Below are positions 30,185 to 38,369 of a stretch of 38,369 nucleotides of DNA, piece by piece. The stretch's first letter is position 1. Every line of letters starts with the position of its first letter. The position numbers and the translations under genes are program-made. The stretch comes from an uncultured Sutterella sp. (GTDB lineage Bacteria; Pseudomonadota; Gammaproteobacteria; Burkholderiales; Burkholderiaceae_F), in the NCBI GenBank assembly GCA_905206365.1, contig CAJLHF010000017.1, positions 1-38,369 of the forward strand, given 5' to 3'. The notes below the pieces were generated by a model. It saw nothing but the letters and a program-made list of their open reading frames with translations. It ran no database searches and was not told the origin of the DNA.

Positions 30185-31537
30185 TTAGATGTAGCCGTAA
30201 GCCAGGCCGAGGAAGTAACCCACGATCGAGGCCGTGATCACGCCGATCAAACCCGGAAGGATGAAGGAGTGATTGATCACGAAGCGGCCGATGTGCGTCG
30301 TGCCCGAACGGTCGAACTGAATGGCCGCGAGGTCGGACGGATAGGTCGGCAGGATGTAGTAACCGTAGCAAGCCGACGAGAAGGCGACGACAAGCCCCGG
30401 AGGCGTACCGATCGCAAGAGCCACCGGAACGATGGTCGCAATGGCGGCGGCCTGCGAGTTCACGAGCTTCGAGACAAGCAGGAGCACGATGGCGTAGGTC
30501 CACGGCATTTCACGCACCCACTCCGTCAGGACTCCCTTCAGATTGGCCAAGTGCGAAGCGAACATCGTGTCGGCCATCCAGGCAACGCCGTACACGGCCA
30601 CGATGGCCACCATACCGGCGTTGAAGACGTTGGTCTTAGCAACGGAAGAGGCACGCGTCTTGCAGAAGGCGACCATAAGGGCGCCGGCCGTCAGCATAAA
30701 CATCTGAATGGCGAGCGTCATCGAGAGGGCCTTGCCGCCCACAACCGGGCGCAGGCTCGGGAACATGCCGAGCAGAGCCACCACGGCCACGGTGCCGAGG
30801 AAGATCCAGAGCGAAGCCCACTGTTCGGGACGGAACTTGACGCCGATGAGGGTCGTCGTTTCACCGTAGACGTACTTGCGCTGTTCAGGATCCGAGATGA
30901 GTCGCTGGAACTCTTCGTCCTTGTCGAGATCCTTGCCGCGGAACACCGAATAGGTCGCTTCGGCAAAGAGGCCCACGATAGCCGACGGGATCACGATCGC
31001 GAAGAGCTGCGTGAAGCCGAAGGGCTTGCCGCCCACTTCATAGCCGTCGAGGAGCGAAATCATCGACACGGCAGCCACGGCGGCCGGCGAGCAAATCACG
31101 CCCATCTGAGCGGCAATGGTCGAAGCCGCCATCGGACGTTCCGGACGAATGCCGTTCTTGATCGCCACGTCGTAGATAATCGGGAGCATCGTGTAGACCA
31201 CGTGACCCGTACCGCAGAGCACCGTCAGGAACCAGCAAATGTACGGAGCCAGGTAGCAGACGAAGCGCGGATGACGACGAAGCATCTTTTCCGCGATCTG
31301 CAGGAGGCAGTCGAGACCGCCCGCAGCCTGCAAGGTCGCCGAAGCGCACACCACGGAGAGAATCGTCAGAATGACGTCGACCGGGGGCTTACCGGGCTTG
31401 AGGTGGAAACCGAAGATAAGGATGATGAGGCCCACGCCGCCGATCAGGCCGAGCCCCATACCGCCCTTGCGGGCACCGTAGAACAGCGCGGCGAGAACCA
31501 CCAGCAGCTGAATCCAAAAGTCAAAACCGAGAGTCAT
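30185..31537 (-). CDS. dcuB: Anaerobic C4-dicarboxylate transporter DcuB
   Basis: This 450-residue inner-membrane antiporter takes up fumarate, malate or aspartate in exchange for succinate during anaerobic growth. It is hydrophobic throughout, and long blocks match E. coli DcuB, including LFYGARKGG, LKPGKPPVDV, TVLCGTGHVVYTMLPIIYDV, FRGKDLDKDEEFQ and SGTTHIGRFVINHSFILPGL. Length equals the DcuB subtype (446) better than DcuA (433). The start at 31537 (MTLGFDFWIQLL) fits the family; no strong Shine-Dalgarno is visible. It lies downstream of a class I fumarase gene on the same strand but behind that gene's terminator. The leader contains a NarL-type 7-2-7 site and a weak FNR-like site. Confidence 0.95.
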   Translation of the reverse strand: MTLGFDFWIQLLVVLAALFYGARKGGMGLGLIGGVGLIILIFGFHLKPGKPPVDVILTILSVVCASATLQAAGGLDCLLQIAEKMLRRHPRFVCYLAPYICWFLTVLCGTGHVVYTMLPIIYDVAIKNGIRPERPMAASTIAAQMGVICSPAAVAAVSMISLLDGYEVGGKPFGFTQLFAIVIPSAIVGLFAEATYSVFRGKDLDKDEEFQRLISDPEQRKYVYGETTTLIGVKFRPEQWASLWIFLGTVAVVALLGMFPSLRPVVGGKALSMTLAIQMFMLTAGALMVAFCKTRASSVAKTNVFNAGMVAIVAVYGVAWMADTMFASHLANLKGVLTEWVREMPWTYAIVLLLVSKLVNSQAAAIATIVPVALAIGTPPGLVVAFSSACYGYYILPTYPSDLAAIQFDRSGTTHIGRFVINHSFILPGLIGVITASIVGYFLGLAYGYI

Positions 31538-31585
31538 GTCTAGTCTCGCAATGTAGTGAGGACAGGCGAAATGTACCTCTTCGAC

Positions 31586-31601
31586 CACTCCTTTAGAAGT
31601 A
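31586..31601. promoter_or_regulatory. NarL/NarP-type 7-2-7 site upstream of dcuB
   Basis: On the minus strand TACTTCT-AA-AGGAGTG matches the inverted heptamer pair TACYYMT-N2-AKRRGTA at 13 of 14 positions. It lies 49 bp ahead of the dcuB start, where a regulator would overlap the core promoter and repress. The AAAGGAG inside it could be mistaken for a ribosome site, but no start codon follows at the right distance in frame. Confidence 0.55.
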
Positions 31602-31617
31602 GGAAATCCCTCATCTT

Positions 31618-31631
31618 TTGACTCAATACAA
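31618..31631. promoter_or_regulatory. Weak FNR-like site upstream of dcuB
   Basis: TTGAC-TCAA-TACAA matches the FNR consensus TTGAT-N4-ATCAA at seven of ten positions. Its centre is 31 bp upstream of the centre of the NarL-type site. With a -41.5 position the start would be near 31583. This is suggestive only. Confidence 0.3.
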
Positions 31632-31812
31632 ATTGTTACCGCAGGACTTCCCAACTTTTACATTCTTCTCGGAAGATACTCCGGCATCCCCCGTGCGAAC
31701 GGGCGGAAACGCCCGATTCCCTAGCGAAAAAACTAACGTGAAGTACCTAGTCTCGCGCTCTGACTTCATCCCTAAGTCCTTCGTTTTTTGTTACACACTC
31801 GGAAATAACCCT

Positions 31813-31828
31813 TACCTATATTTGTGTA
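31813..31828. promoter_or_regulatory. Second, weaker NarL-like 7-2-7 site
   Basis: TACCTAT-AT-TTGTGTA has one perfect heptamer and a five-of-seven partner, 276 bp ahead of dcuB in an AT-rich stretch. No gene is present in 31538-31865. Confidence 0.25.
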
Positions 31829-31865
31829 GATTATTCCGACTCTTCCTGCCCCTCGGAACGGACGC

Positions 31866-31902
31866 AAAAAAGCTCCGTCCGGCTTGGATCGGACGGAGCT
31901 TT
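31866..31902 (-). terminator. Intrinsic terminator after the fumarase gene
   Basis: AAAGCTCCGTCC / GGACGGAGCTTT (31869-31902) is a perfect 12-bp stem with a 10-nt loop. On the minus strand it runs into TTTTTTGCG. It separates fumarase from dcuB. Confidence 0.92.
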
Positions 31903-31954
31903 AAGAGGGGGGCGGCACTCCCAACAAGGAAGCCGCCCGAGGCGCTTTTCGCGA

Positions 31955-33610
31955 TTACTTCGCGCAAGGCTTCACTTCAATCGTACGGGGCTTCAACTGC
32001 TTGAAGAAGTCGTTCCCCTTGTCGTCGACGAGAATGAAGGCCGGGAAGTCTTCGACTTCGATCTTGTAGACCGCTTCCATGCCGAGTTCGGGGAATTCCA
32101 CGCACTCAATGCTCTTGATGCTGTCGCTCGACAGCACCGCGGCCACACCACCGATCGTACCGAGGTAGAAGCCGCCGTGCTTCTTGCAGGCTTCGGTGAC
32201 AACGTCGGTGCGGTTGCCCTTGGCGATCATCACCATCGAGCCGCCGTGGCTCTGGAAGAGGTCCACGTACGGATCCATGCGGTTGGCGGTCGTCGGCCCC
32301 ATCGAGCCGCAGGCGTAGCCTTCGGGGGTCTTGGCCGGACCCGCGTAGAGGACCGGATGGTTCTTCATGTAGTCGGGCAGTTCTTCGCCGCGATCGAGGC
32401 GTTCCTTCAGCTTGGCGTGCGCGATGTCGCGCGCGACGATGATCGTGCCCGAGAGTTGCACGCGGGTCGAAACCGGGTACTTCGTCAGATCGGCTAGCAC
32501 GTCCTTCATCGGACGGTTGAGATCGATGCGGATGCCGCCCGCTTCGCCCGGATTACGCAACGCTTCGGGAATCAGGCGACCGGGGTTGTCGTCGAGCGTT
32601 TCAACCCAGAGACCGTCCTTGTCGATCTTGCACTTGACGTTGCGGTCCGCCGAACAGGAAACCCCCATGCCGACCGGGCAACTCGCGCCGTGGCGCGGAA
32701 GACGGATCACGCGCACGTCGTGCGCCATGTACTTGCCACCGAACTGAGCACCGAGACCGATCTTCCAAGCTTCTTCGAGCAGGGTCTGTTCGAGTTCGAC
32801 GTCGCGGAAGGCGCGCCCCGTTTCGTCGCCCGTGGTCGGAAGGTCGTCGTAGTAGTGGCAGGAGGCCAGCTTCACGGTGAGCATCGTGCGTTCGGCGGAC
32901 GTGCCGCCGATCACGAACGCGATGTGGTAGGGCGGGCAGGCGGCCGTACCGAGCGTCTTCATCTTTTCGATGAGGTACGGAACAAGCTTCTGGGGATTGA
33001 GAATCGCTTTCGTTTCCTGAAAAAGGTACGACTTGTTGGCCGAGCCGCCGCCCTTGACGACGCAGAGGAACTTGTATTCCATGCCTTCCGTCGCTTCGAT
33101 GTCGATCTGAGCGGGGAGATTGCACTTCGTGTTCACTTCTTCGTACATCGAGAGCGGAGCATTCTGCGAGTAACGCAACGCCTCTTCGGTGTAGGTCTTG
33201 TAGACCCCCTTCGAAATCGCTTCTTCGTCGCAGAAACCCGTCCAGACATTCTGGCCTTTTTCACCGTGAACGATGGCCGTACCCGTGTCCTGGCAATAGG
33301 GGAGCACGCCCTTGGCGGCGACTTCACCGTTCCGCAAGAACGTCAACGCCACATACTTGTCGTTTTCGCTCGCTTCGGGGTCGGAGAGGATCTTGGCCAC
33401 CTGTTCGTTGTGCTCGCGGCGCAGTTTGTAGTTCACGTCCGTGAAAGCGCGGTTCATGAGGAGCGTGAGACCCTCGGCCTCGACCTTGAGAACGGGGTGT
33501 CCTTCGAATTCGGAAACCGACACGTAGTCCTTCGAAACGAGCGTGTATTCGGTTTCGTCTTTGCCGTGCTGGAACATGGGCGCGTACTTGAATGCGGGAG
33601 TCTGAGCCAT
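31955..33610 (-). CDS. fumB: Fumarate hydratase class I (iron-sulfur, FumA/FumB type)
   Basis: This 551-residue cytosolic, oxygen-sensitive [4Fe-4S] enzyme interconverts fumarate and malate. Cluster cysteines are in LPYCQDTG (Cys106, matching E. coli FumA Cys105), LASCHYYDD and GASCPVGMGVSC. The two halves found as separate subunits in other phyla are fused here, as in E. coli FumA/FumB; the beta part carries LSGTIIVARDIAHAK and GPTTANRMDPY. I start at the ATG at 33610 (MAQTPAFKYAPMFQ). The neighbouring dcuB gene suggests a FumB-like role feeding malate to fumarate respiration, so the symbol rests on context; sequence alone gives only class I. A good sigma70 promoter lies upstream. Confidence 0.93.
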   Translation of the reverse strand: MAQTPAFKYAPMFQHGKDETEYTLVSKDYVSVSEFEGHPVLKVEAEGLTLLMNRAFTDVNYKLRREHNEQVAKILSDPEASENDKYVALTFLRNGEVAAKGVLPYCQDTGTAIVHGEKGQNVWTGFCDEEAISKGVYKTYTEEALRYSQNAPLSMYEEVNTKCNLPAQIDIEATEGMEYKFLCVVKGGGSANKSYLFQETKAILNPQKLVPYLIEKMKTLGTAACPPYHIAFVIGGTSAERTMLTVKLASCHYYDDLPTTGDETGRAFRDVELEQTLLEEAWKIGLGAQFGGKYMAHDVRVIRLPRHGASCPVGMGVSCSADRNVKCKIDKDGLWVETLDDNPGRLIPEALRNPGEAGGIRIDLNRPMKDVLADLTKYPVSTRVQLSGTIIVARDIAHAKLKERLDRGEELPDYMKNHPVLYAGPAKTPEGYACGSMGPTTANRMDPYVDLFQSHGGSMVMIAKGNRTDVVTEACKKHGGFYLGTIGGVAAVLSSDSIKSIECVEFPELGMEAVYKIEVEDFPAFILVDDKGNDFFKQLKPRTIEVKPCAK

Positions 33611-33733
33611 GGTTGATGCCTTTGTCGTGTTTCGCACATCCCTTGCGGGAGGCTTTCTCTGTAGGTTGGGTCCTCGGCCTTGAAGGCCGGTTCGGTCGCA
33701 TTCGGGGTGTCCTTTGCGGCCTCAACTGTCCCG

Positions 33734-33762
33734 ATTATCTACCCACAGAGGGAGTGTGACAA
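33734..33762 (-). promoter_or_regulatory. Sigma70-type promoter of the fumarase gene
   Basis: On the minus strand TTGTCA (33762-33757) and GATAAT (33739-33734) are each five-of-six matches, separated by exactly 17 bp. The predicted start near 33727 gives a leader of about 117 nt. Confidence 0.7.
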
Positions 33763-34125
33763 TGACATCTTCGTTCAAGACTTCTGCAAACACCGTTTTG
33801 TTTGATACGGGTTCAATCCTCGGAAAAAGCTTACGTTTCGCGATGCCCGACTTCGATCGAACAGGCACTGCGACGTTCGGTTTTGCATAACCATTAGGGT
33901 TTTTACCCTACCCCTTTCGTGACAGTTATTTTCCGATTCGAGGACCGGATGGAGGCGAATCCGACGCGACGAGAACATCTTTTGGAAACATTTTGATACA
34001 GGGCTTTACGCGAGCTTGATTTTCACGTAGGTTGCCGCCTTGAGGGCTCGACGGAGCTCGTCCATACTTTTTCCTGTTTTTGTCCTTCTCGCGAAGGTAT
34101 TCGCCTCCGCTCCGTTGCCTGCCTC
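33763..34125. other. Divergent region between fumarase and the RND adaptor gene
   Basis: No gene is supported. TAGGGT-TTTT-ACCCTA (33895-33910) is a small perfect inverted repeat that could bind a regulator of either gene. TTGAT at 33802-33806 followed by TTCAA resembles an FNR site, but the spacing is 5 bp. No TetR/MarR gene for the efflux pump lies here. Confidence 0.4.
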
Positions 34126-35229
34126 ATGTTTTCAAAGCTCCTCTTCGCTCTGACTTCCGCCGGTCTGCTCCTTGCCGGATGCTCCAAAGAAGCCCCCGCT
34201 CCCGTAGCGCCCGCGCCGTTGCCCGTTGAAACCGTAGTAGCCGAATCCACGGATGCGCCGCGTTGGGTCGAGCAACTCGGTCAGGCCGAAAGCGGCCAAG
34301 GCGTGGAGGTTCGGGCTCAGGTGGGCGGGATTCTCACGGAGCTGCACTACCGCGAAGGCGAAGCGGTCAAGGCGGGCGACGTGCTCTTTACGATCGACGA
34401 GGCGCCCTACCGAGCCCGACTCAATGCGGCCGCCTCGGCGCGCCGCAAAGCCGAGGTGGATCTCTCGCAGGCCGAACGCGAACTGCGCCGTACCGCGGCA
34501 CTCTTCAAGTCGGGGGCGGCGAGCGCCAAAGAACGCGACGACGCGCTCTCGGCGCGCGATCAGGCGAAGAGCCTTCTCGCCGAAGCCGAGGCGACGGAAA
34601 AGGACGCCGCCATCAACCTCGAATGGACGAAAGTGCGGGCGCCCGCTTCGGGCGTCGCCGCGCGCTCCGTTCTCAACCCCGGCGCCCTCGTCACCGCCTC
34701 GAGCACGCTTCTGACGACGATCACGCAACTCGACCGCGTTCGCGTGTCCTTCGCACCCTCGGACCGCGACCTCAACGGAGCGAACATCACGCTCAAGAGC
34801 CGCGTCGTGCTGCTCAATGCCGACGGAACGGAAACCCCCGTCGCGCTCGACTACGTCGCGCAGGAAATCGACCCCGCGCTCGGCACGCGCCTCATGCGCG
34901 TACGGCTACCCGAAACGAGCCGAATTCTGCCGGGAGAATTCGTCCGCTTGCGCCTCATGGTCGACATCGACCGCAACGTCTTCCGCATTCCTCAGAAAGC
35001 CGTTTTGCAACTCCCCGACGGCTCTTACGCGGTATACGTTGCCGAAAACGGCAAAGCGGTCCGGCGCGCCGTCACCGTCGGCCTCTGGAGCGGAAGCGAC
35101 TGGATCGTGCGCACGGGCCTCAAAACGGGCGACCGCGTGATTACGAATCAGCTGCTGAAGCTTCAAGACGGCGCGGCCGTTCGCCTCGCGAACGCCGAAG
35201 GCGCCGACGACAAAGTCCGTTCCGAATAA
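34126..35229 (+). CDS. RND efflux periplasmic adaptor lipoprotein (AcrA/MexA family)
   Basis: This 367-residue membrane-fusion protein bridges an RND pump and an outer-membrane channel. It has a lipoprotein signal peptide with lipobox LLAGC and lipidated Cys19, followed by an Ala/Pro linker. The split lipoyl domain (VRAQVGGILTELHYREGEAV and later VRAPASGVAARS) brackets an alpha-helical hairpin (about residues 95-165, rich in Ala, Arg and Glu). The beta-barrel and membrane-proximal parts follow (RVRVSFAPSDRDL, IPQKAVLQL). The gap to the pump gene is 18 bp, so they form an operon. The substrate cannot be told from sequence. Confidence 0.93.
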   Translation: MFSKLLFALTSAGLLLAGCSKEAPAPVAPAPLPVETVVAESTDAPRWVEQLGQAESGQGVEVRAQVGGILTELHYREGEAVKAGDVLFTIDEAPYRARLNAAASARRKAEVDLSQAERELRRTAALFKSGAASAKERDDALSARDQAKSLLAEAEATEKDAAINLEWTKVRAPASGVAARSVLNPGALVTASSTLLTTITQLDRVRVSFAPSDRDLNGANITLKSRVVLLNADGTETPVALDYVAQEIDPALGTRLMRVRLPETSRILPGEFVRLRLMVDIDRNVFRIPQKAVLQLPDGSYAVYVAENGKAVRRAVTVGLWSGSDWIVRTGLKTGDRVITNQLLKLQDGAAVRLANAEGADDKVRSE

Positions 35230-35247
35230 GCCGGAAGGAAAACCGAC

Positions 35248-38200
35248 ATGTTGAGTCAGTTCTGCATCCGCCGGCCGATCTTTGCCACGGTCCTCTCGAT
35301 TCTGATCATACTCGCAGGGCTTCTCGCCCTACGGGTGCTTCCGCTTTCCCAGTACCCAAACATCACGCCCCCGACCGTTCGCATCTCCGCCACGTACGAA
35401 GGTGCCGACAGCCGCACGATGGCTCGTACGGTCGCCCAACCGATCGAGGACCAACTCTCGGGAGTCGAAGGGCTTCTCTACTACACGACGAGCATTCGAA
35501 GCAACGGCGACATTTCGATTTCCTGCGTCTTCGACGTCGGCACCGACGCCAACGACGCCATGCTCGAAATCAACAACCGCGTTCGCACCGCCGAGCGTCG
35601 ACTTCCCGACACGGTGCGCGATCAGGGCGTCTCGGTGCGAAAGCGCAACGAAGAAAGCCTCCTCATGATGGCGCTCTGGTCGCCCGACGGCTCGATGCAG
35701 GCCACCGACCTCGCCGACTACGCGAACCTCAACATCGTCGACGAATTGAAACGCCTGCCCGGGATCGGCGACGTATCCGTTTTCGGCAACGCACAGTCCG
35801 CCATGCGCATCTGGCTCGACCCCGAACGCATGGGGCGTTACGGTATCACCACGGCCGACGTCGAGCGGGCGATCGAAAACCAGAACAAGCAGCGTACGGC
35901 GGGCCGCGTCGGTACGATGCCGACCGTCGACGAACAACAGATCTACTACACGATCAACGCTCCGGGGCAGCTCCTCACGCCCGAGCAGTTCGGCAACATC
36001 GTGGTAAAGGCTGACGGCGCGAACGGCTTCATCCGCATCCGCGATCTCGCCACAACCGAAATCGGCAAGCGCTCCTACGACTTCCGCGTCGACCTCAACG
36101 GCAAACCCGGTGTCAATATCGGTGTCTACCTGCAGACGGGCGCGAACGCCATGGCCGCGGCAAGCGCCGTCAAGGCGAAAATCACGGAAATCGCCTCACA
36201 CTTTCCCGAAGGCAAAGTCGACTACCTCATCACGGACGACACGACGGTTTTCGTGAGCGCCTCGCTCAACGAGGTCTACAAGACGCTCTTCGAAGCGGGC
36301 ATCCTCGTTCTGATCGTTGTCTTCCTCTTCCTGCAGAGCTGGCGCGCCACGCTGATCCCGATGCTCGCCGTACCCGTTTCGCTCATCGGGACGATGGCTG
36401 GTCTTTGGCTTCTCGACTTTTCACTCAACACGCTCACACTCTTTGCGATGACGCTCTCAATCGGGATCGTGGTCGACGACGCCATCGTGGTGCTTGAGAA
36501 CATCGAGCGTCTCATGCGTACCGAGGGCCTCTCGCCCTTCAAGGCCGCTCAAAAGGCCATGAAGGAAGTCTCGGGAGCACTTGTTGCGATCGTGCTCGTA
36601 CTTTCCGCCGTGTTCATTCCCGTCGCCTTCCTCGGTGGGATCGCGGGCGAACTCTACCGCCAATTCGCGGTAACTGTGACCGTATCGGTGGCGATTTCGG
36701 GCTTTGTTGCATTGACGCTTACGCCCGCACTCTGCGCGCTCATTCTGAAGCCCGAAGCGGCCGAAAAGCGGCCCGCCGTCTTCCGCGCCTTCAACCGCTT
36801 CCTCGCGGCCTTCACGATGCGCTTTTTGCAACTCGTGCGACACGCGCTTCAACATCGAGTGATCTCCGCCCTGATTCTCGTCATCGTGTCGGCGGCGGGG
36901 TGGCAGCTCTTCGTCCGCACCCCTACGTCCTTCATCCCGACGGAAGACCAAGGGCTCGTGCGCATGGCCGTGCAGCTTCCCGAAGGCGCGGCCTTCCCGC
37001 GCACCGAAGCCGTGTCGGAAGGCTTTCTCAAGGAGATTCACGCGATCGACGCCGTCCGCTCGGTCGTCACCATGATGGGCTTTGACACAATGTCGAGCGA
37101 CGTGCGCTCGAACGCGGCCACCTTCATCGTGCAGCTCAAGCCCTGGGAAGAGCGCACCGAGTCCGCCCGCGACGTGCAAACTAAACTCCAACAGCTTGTG
37201 CGCTCGAGCCCCGATGCGCGCGGCGTCTCGTCGACCCCCGCCCCGATTCCCGGCCTCGGGAGCACGAACGGCTTCTCGGGCTACGTGCTCGCGCACGGCA
37301 ACGACGACCCGCTCGTCCTTCAGGAAGTGGTCGATCGCTTTCTCGCCGAACTCGATCGGCGTCCGGAATTGACGGGGCTTCGTAGCTTCCTCACGGCCGA
37401 CACGCCGCAACTCAAACTCACGCTCGACGAAGATCGCGCGTTTGCGCTCGGCGTCGACGTCGCCGACGTCTACGACACGATCTCCACCATGATGGGGGGC
37501 ACCTACGTCAACGACTTTACCCGTAACGGCAAAACCTACCGCGTCGTCATGCAGGCCGATGCCCGGTTCCGTCGCACCCCCGAGGACATCGGTCGAGCCT
37601 ACGTGCGCTCCTCGAGCGGTACCATGATTCCGATTTCGACGCTCGCCGAAATCGAGCGCATTTCGGGGGCCGAATCGATCGGTCGCATGAACGGGTACCT
37701 CGCCGCGCAGTTCATGGGCGCAGCCGCGAGCGGCGTCTCCTCGGGCGACGCCATCCGGATCGTTGAAGAAACAGCCGCTCAAGCTCTGCCCGAAGGCTAT
37801 ACGATCGAGTGGACCGGTCAGGCCTACCACGAAAAGCGCATCGGCGCTTCGTCCGCCGCAGCGCTCGGTTTCGGCGTGCTCATGATGTTCCTTATCCTTG
37901 CCGCCCTGTACGAGCGCTGGTCATTGCCGATCGCCGTCGTGCTCGCGGTTCCCTATGCGTTCCTCGGCGCCATGACGGCGGTTTGGATTCGCGGTACGCC
38001 CAACGACATCTACTTCCAGATCGGACTTCTCGTACTAATCGGCCTTACCGCCAAAAACGCCATTCTGATCGTCGAATTCGCCGCTCAGAAAATGGCTGAA
38101 GGTAAAGGACCGTTCGACGCCGCCATTGAGGCCGCGGGCTTGCGATTCCGGCCGATTCTGATGACGTCGCTTGCCTTCGTGCTCGGCGTTGTGCCGCTCC

Positions 38201-38346
38201 TCCTCGCAACAGGCGCGGGTGCCGCGGCCCGTCACTCGATGGGTACGGGCGTCTTCGGCGGCATGATCGCGGCAACTTTCGTCTCGACAATTTTCGTCCC
38301 GGTCTTCTTCACGTGGTTTGCGAGCCGCAAGGCACATCGTAGCTGA
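35248..38346 (+). CDS. RND multidrug efflux transporter (HAE1/AcrB family)
   Basis: This 1032-residue inner-membrane proton antiporter is complete, with a stop at 38346. It has the twelve-helix pattern with two large periplasmic loops, an N-terminus typical of the family (SQFCIRRPIFATVLSI) and PLSQYPNITPPTVRISATY. The proton-relay residues are intact: Asp410 and Asp411 in GIVVDDAIVVLENIER (AcrB Asp407/408) and Lys936 in GLTAKNAILIVEFA (AcrB Lys940). GGCACC... region encoding GGTYVNDFTRNGK matches the funnel-domain dimer loop. GGAAGG lies about 10 bases ahead of the ATG. No outer-membrane factor gene fits within the last 23 bases, so it may follow outside the window. Confidence 0.95.
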   Translation: MLSQFCIRRPIFATVLSILIILAGLLALRVLPLSQYPNITPPTVRISATYEGADSRTMARTVAQPIEDQLSGVEGLLYYTTSIRSNGDISISCVFDVGTDANDAMLEINNRVRTAERRLPDTVRDQGVSVRKRNEESLLMMALWSPDGSMQATDLADYANLNIVDELKRLPGIGDVSVFGNAQSAMRIWLDPERMGRYGITTADVERAIENQNKQRTAGRVGTMPTVDEQQIYYTINAPGQLLTPEQFGNIVVKADGANGFIRIRDLATTEIGKRSYDFRVDLNGKPGVNIGVYLQTGANAMAAASAVKAKITEIASHFPEGKVDYLITDDTTVFVSASLNEVYKTLFEAGILVLIVVFLFLQSWRATLIPMLAVPVSLIGTMAGLWLLDFSLNTLTLFAMTLSIGIVVDDAIVVLENIERLMRTEGLSPFKAAQKAMKEVSGALVAIVLVLSAVFIPVAFLGGIAGELYRQFAVTVTVSVAISGFVALTLTPALCALILKPEAAEKRPAVFRAFNRFLAAFTMRFLQLVRHALQHRVISALILVIVSAAGWQLFVRTPTSFIPTEDQGLVRMAVQLPEGAAFPRTEAVSEGFLKEIHAIDAVRSVVTMMGFDTMSSDVRSNAATFIVQLKPWEERTESARDVQTKLQQLVRSSPDARGVSSTPAPIPGLGSTNGFSGYVLAHGNDDPLVLQEVVDRFLAELDRRPELTGLRSFLTADTPQLKLTLDEDRAFALGVDVADVYDTISTMMGGTYVNDFTRNGKTYRVVMQADARFRRTPEDIGRAYVRSSSGTMIPISTLAEIERISGAESIGRMNGYLAAQFMGAAASGVSSGDAIRIVEETAAQALPEGYTIEWTGQAYHEKRIGASSAAALGFGVLMMFLILAALYERWSLPIAVVLAVPYAFLGAMTAVWIRGTPNDIYFQIGLLVLIGLTAKNAILIVEFAAQKMAEGKGPFDAAIEAAGLRFRPILMTSLAFVLGVVPLLLATGAGAAARHSMGTGVFGGMIAATFVSTIFVPVFFTWFASRKAHRS

Positions 38347-38369
38347 CGGGTGTTCGTCGAAGCCAAGCT

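Noticed and set aside
33802..33816. FNR-like sequence TTGAT...TTCAA upstream of fumarase
   Set aside because: The spacer is 5 bp instead of 4 and it lies upstream of a good -35/-10 pair at a non-standard distance.
34263..36014. 583-residue plus-strand frame overlapping the RND adaptor and pump genes
   Set aside because: Arg/Pro/His-rich out-of-frame translation crossing two well-identified genes.

Overview
The window looks like chromosome from a high-GC, anaerobically respiring betaproteobacterium. The run yebC-purD-(one gene)-nadD-rsfS-rlmH-maf is the Burkholderiales arrangement. The respiratory genes (a Wolinella-type fumarate reductase cytochrome b, an NapC/NirT-type tetraheme cytochrome c, DcuB, class I fumarase, a molybdate transporter) suggest a gut-type anaerobe such as the Sutterellaceae. 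That family assignment is inference, not something a single gene here proves. No rRNA, tRNA, CRISPR array or complete mobile element was seen. The only mobile-element trace is what looks like the right end of an IS200/IS605-family element in the first ~50 bases.

Layout: purB (221-1585) is followed by a convergent terminator. modC-modB-modA (leftward, 1719-4329) faces modE (4549-5343) across a shared region with a ModE-like operator. A tetraheme quinol dehydrogenase (5614-6225) lies behind a perfect FNR box. Then come pepN, fbp, a leftward LapA-like membrane/coiled-coil protein, upp, and a monocistronic frdC-type cytochrome b (12099-12926) with a long AT-rich leader. Leftward genes follow: an M24B Xaa-Pro aminopeptidase, a small lipoprotein, and a very large protein (15402-18875) that has the fold plan of a DEAD-box helicase but has lost most catalytic motifs and carries a ~785-residue disordered tail. 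A rightward three-domain FKBP prolyl isomerase (19407-20450) diverges from it. The leftward housekeeping run maf, rlmH, rsfS, nadD, an exported protein, purD and yebC follows.

The right third holds two divergent M20-family amidohydrolases (AbgA-like and carbamoylase/HyuC-like), a NarL-like response regulator without a kinase, DcuB and class I fumarase (leftward), and a divergent RND efflux adaptor/pump pair ending at 38346.

The most coherent theme is regulated anaerobic respiration. The response regulator keeps the NarL DNA-contact residues. NarL-type inverted heptamers with 2-bp spacing (7-2-7) occur upstream of both frdC and dcuB, and an FNR box precedes the tetraheme cytochrome. This resembles the E. 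coli logic in which nitrate, through NarL, represses fumarate respiration (frd, dcuB) while FNR activates it. Molybdate uptake under ModE would feed the molybdoenzymes of the same metabolism. The most unusual items are the degenerate DEAD-box protein, the tandem triple FKBP, and a strong Shine-Dalgarno separated from the response-regulator start codon by a perfect hairpin.
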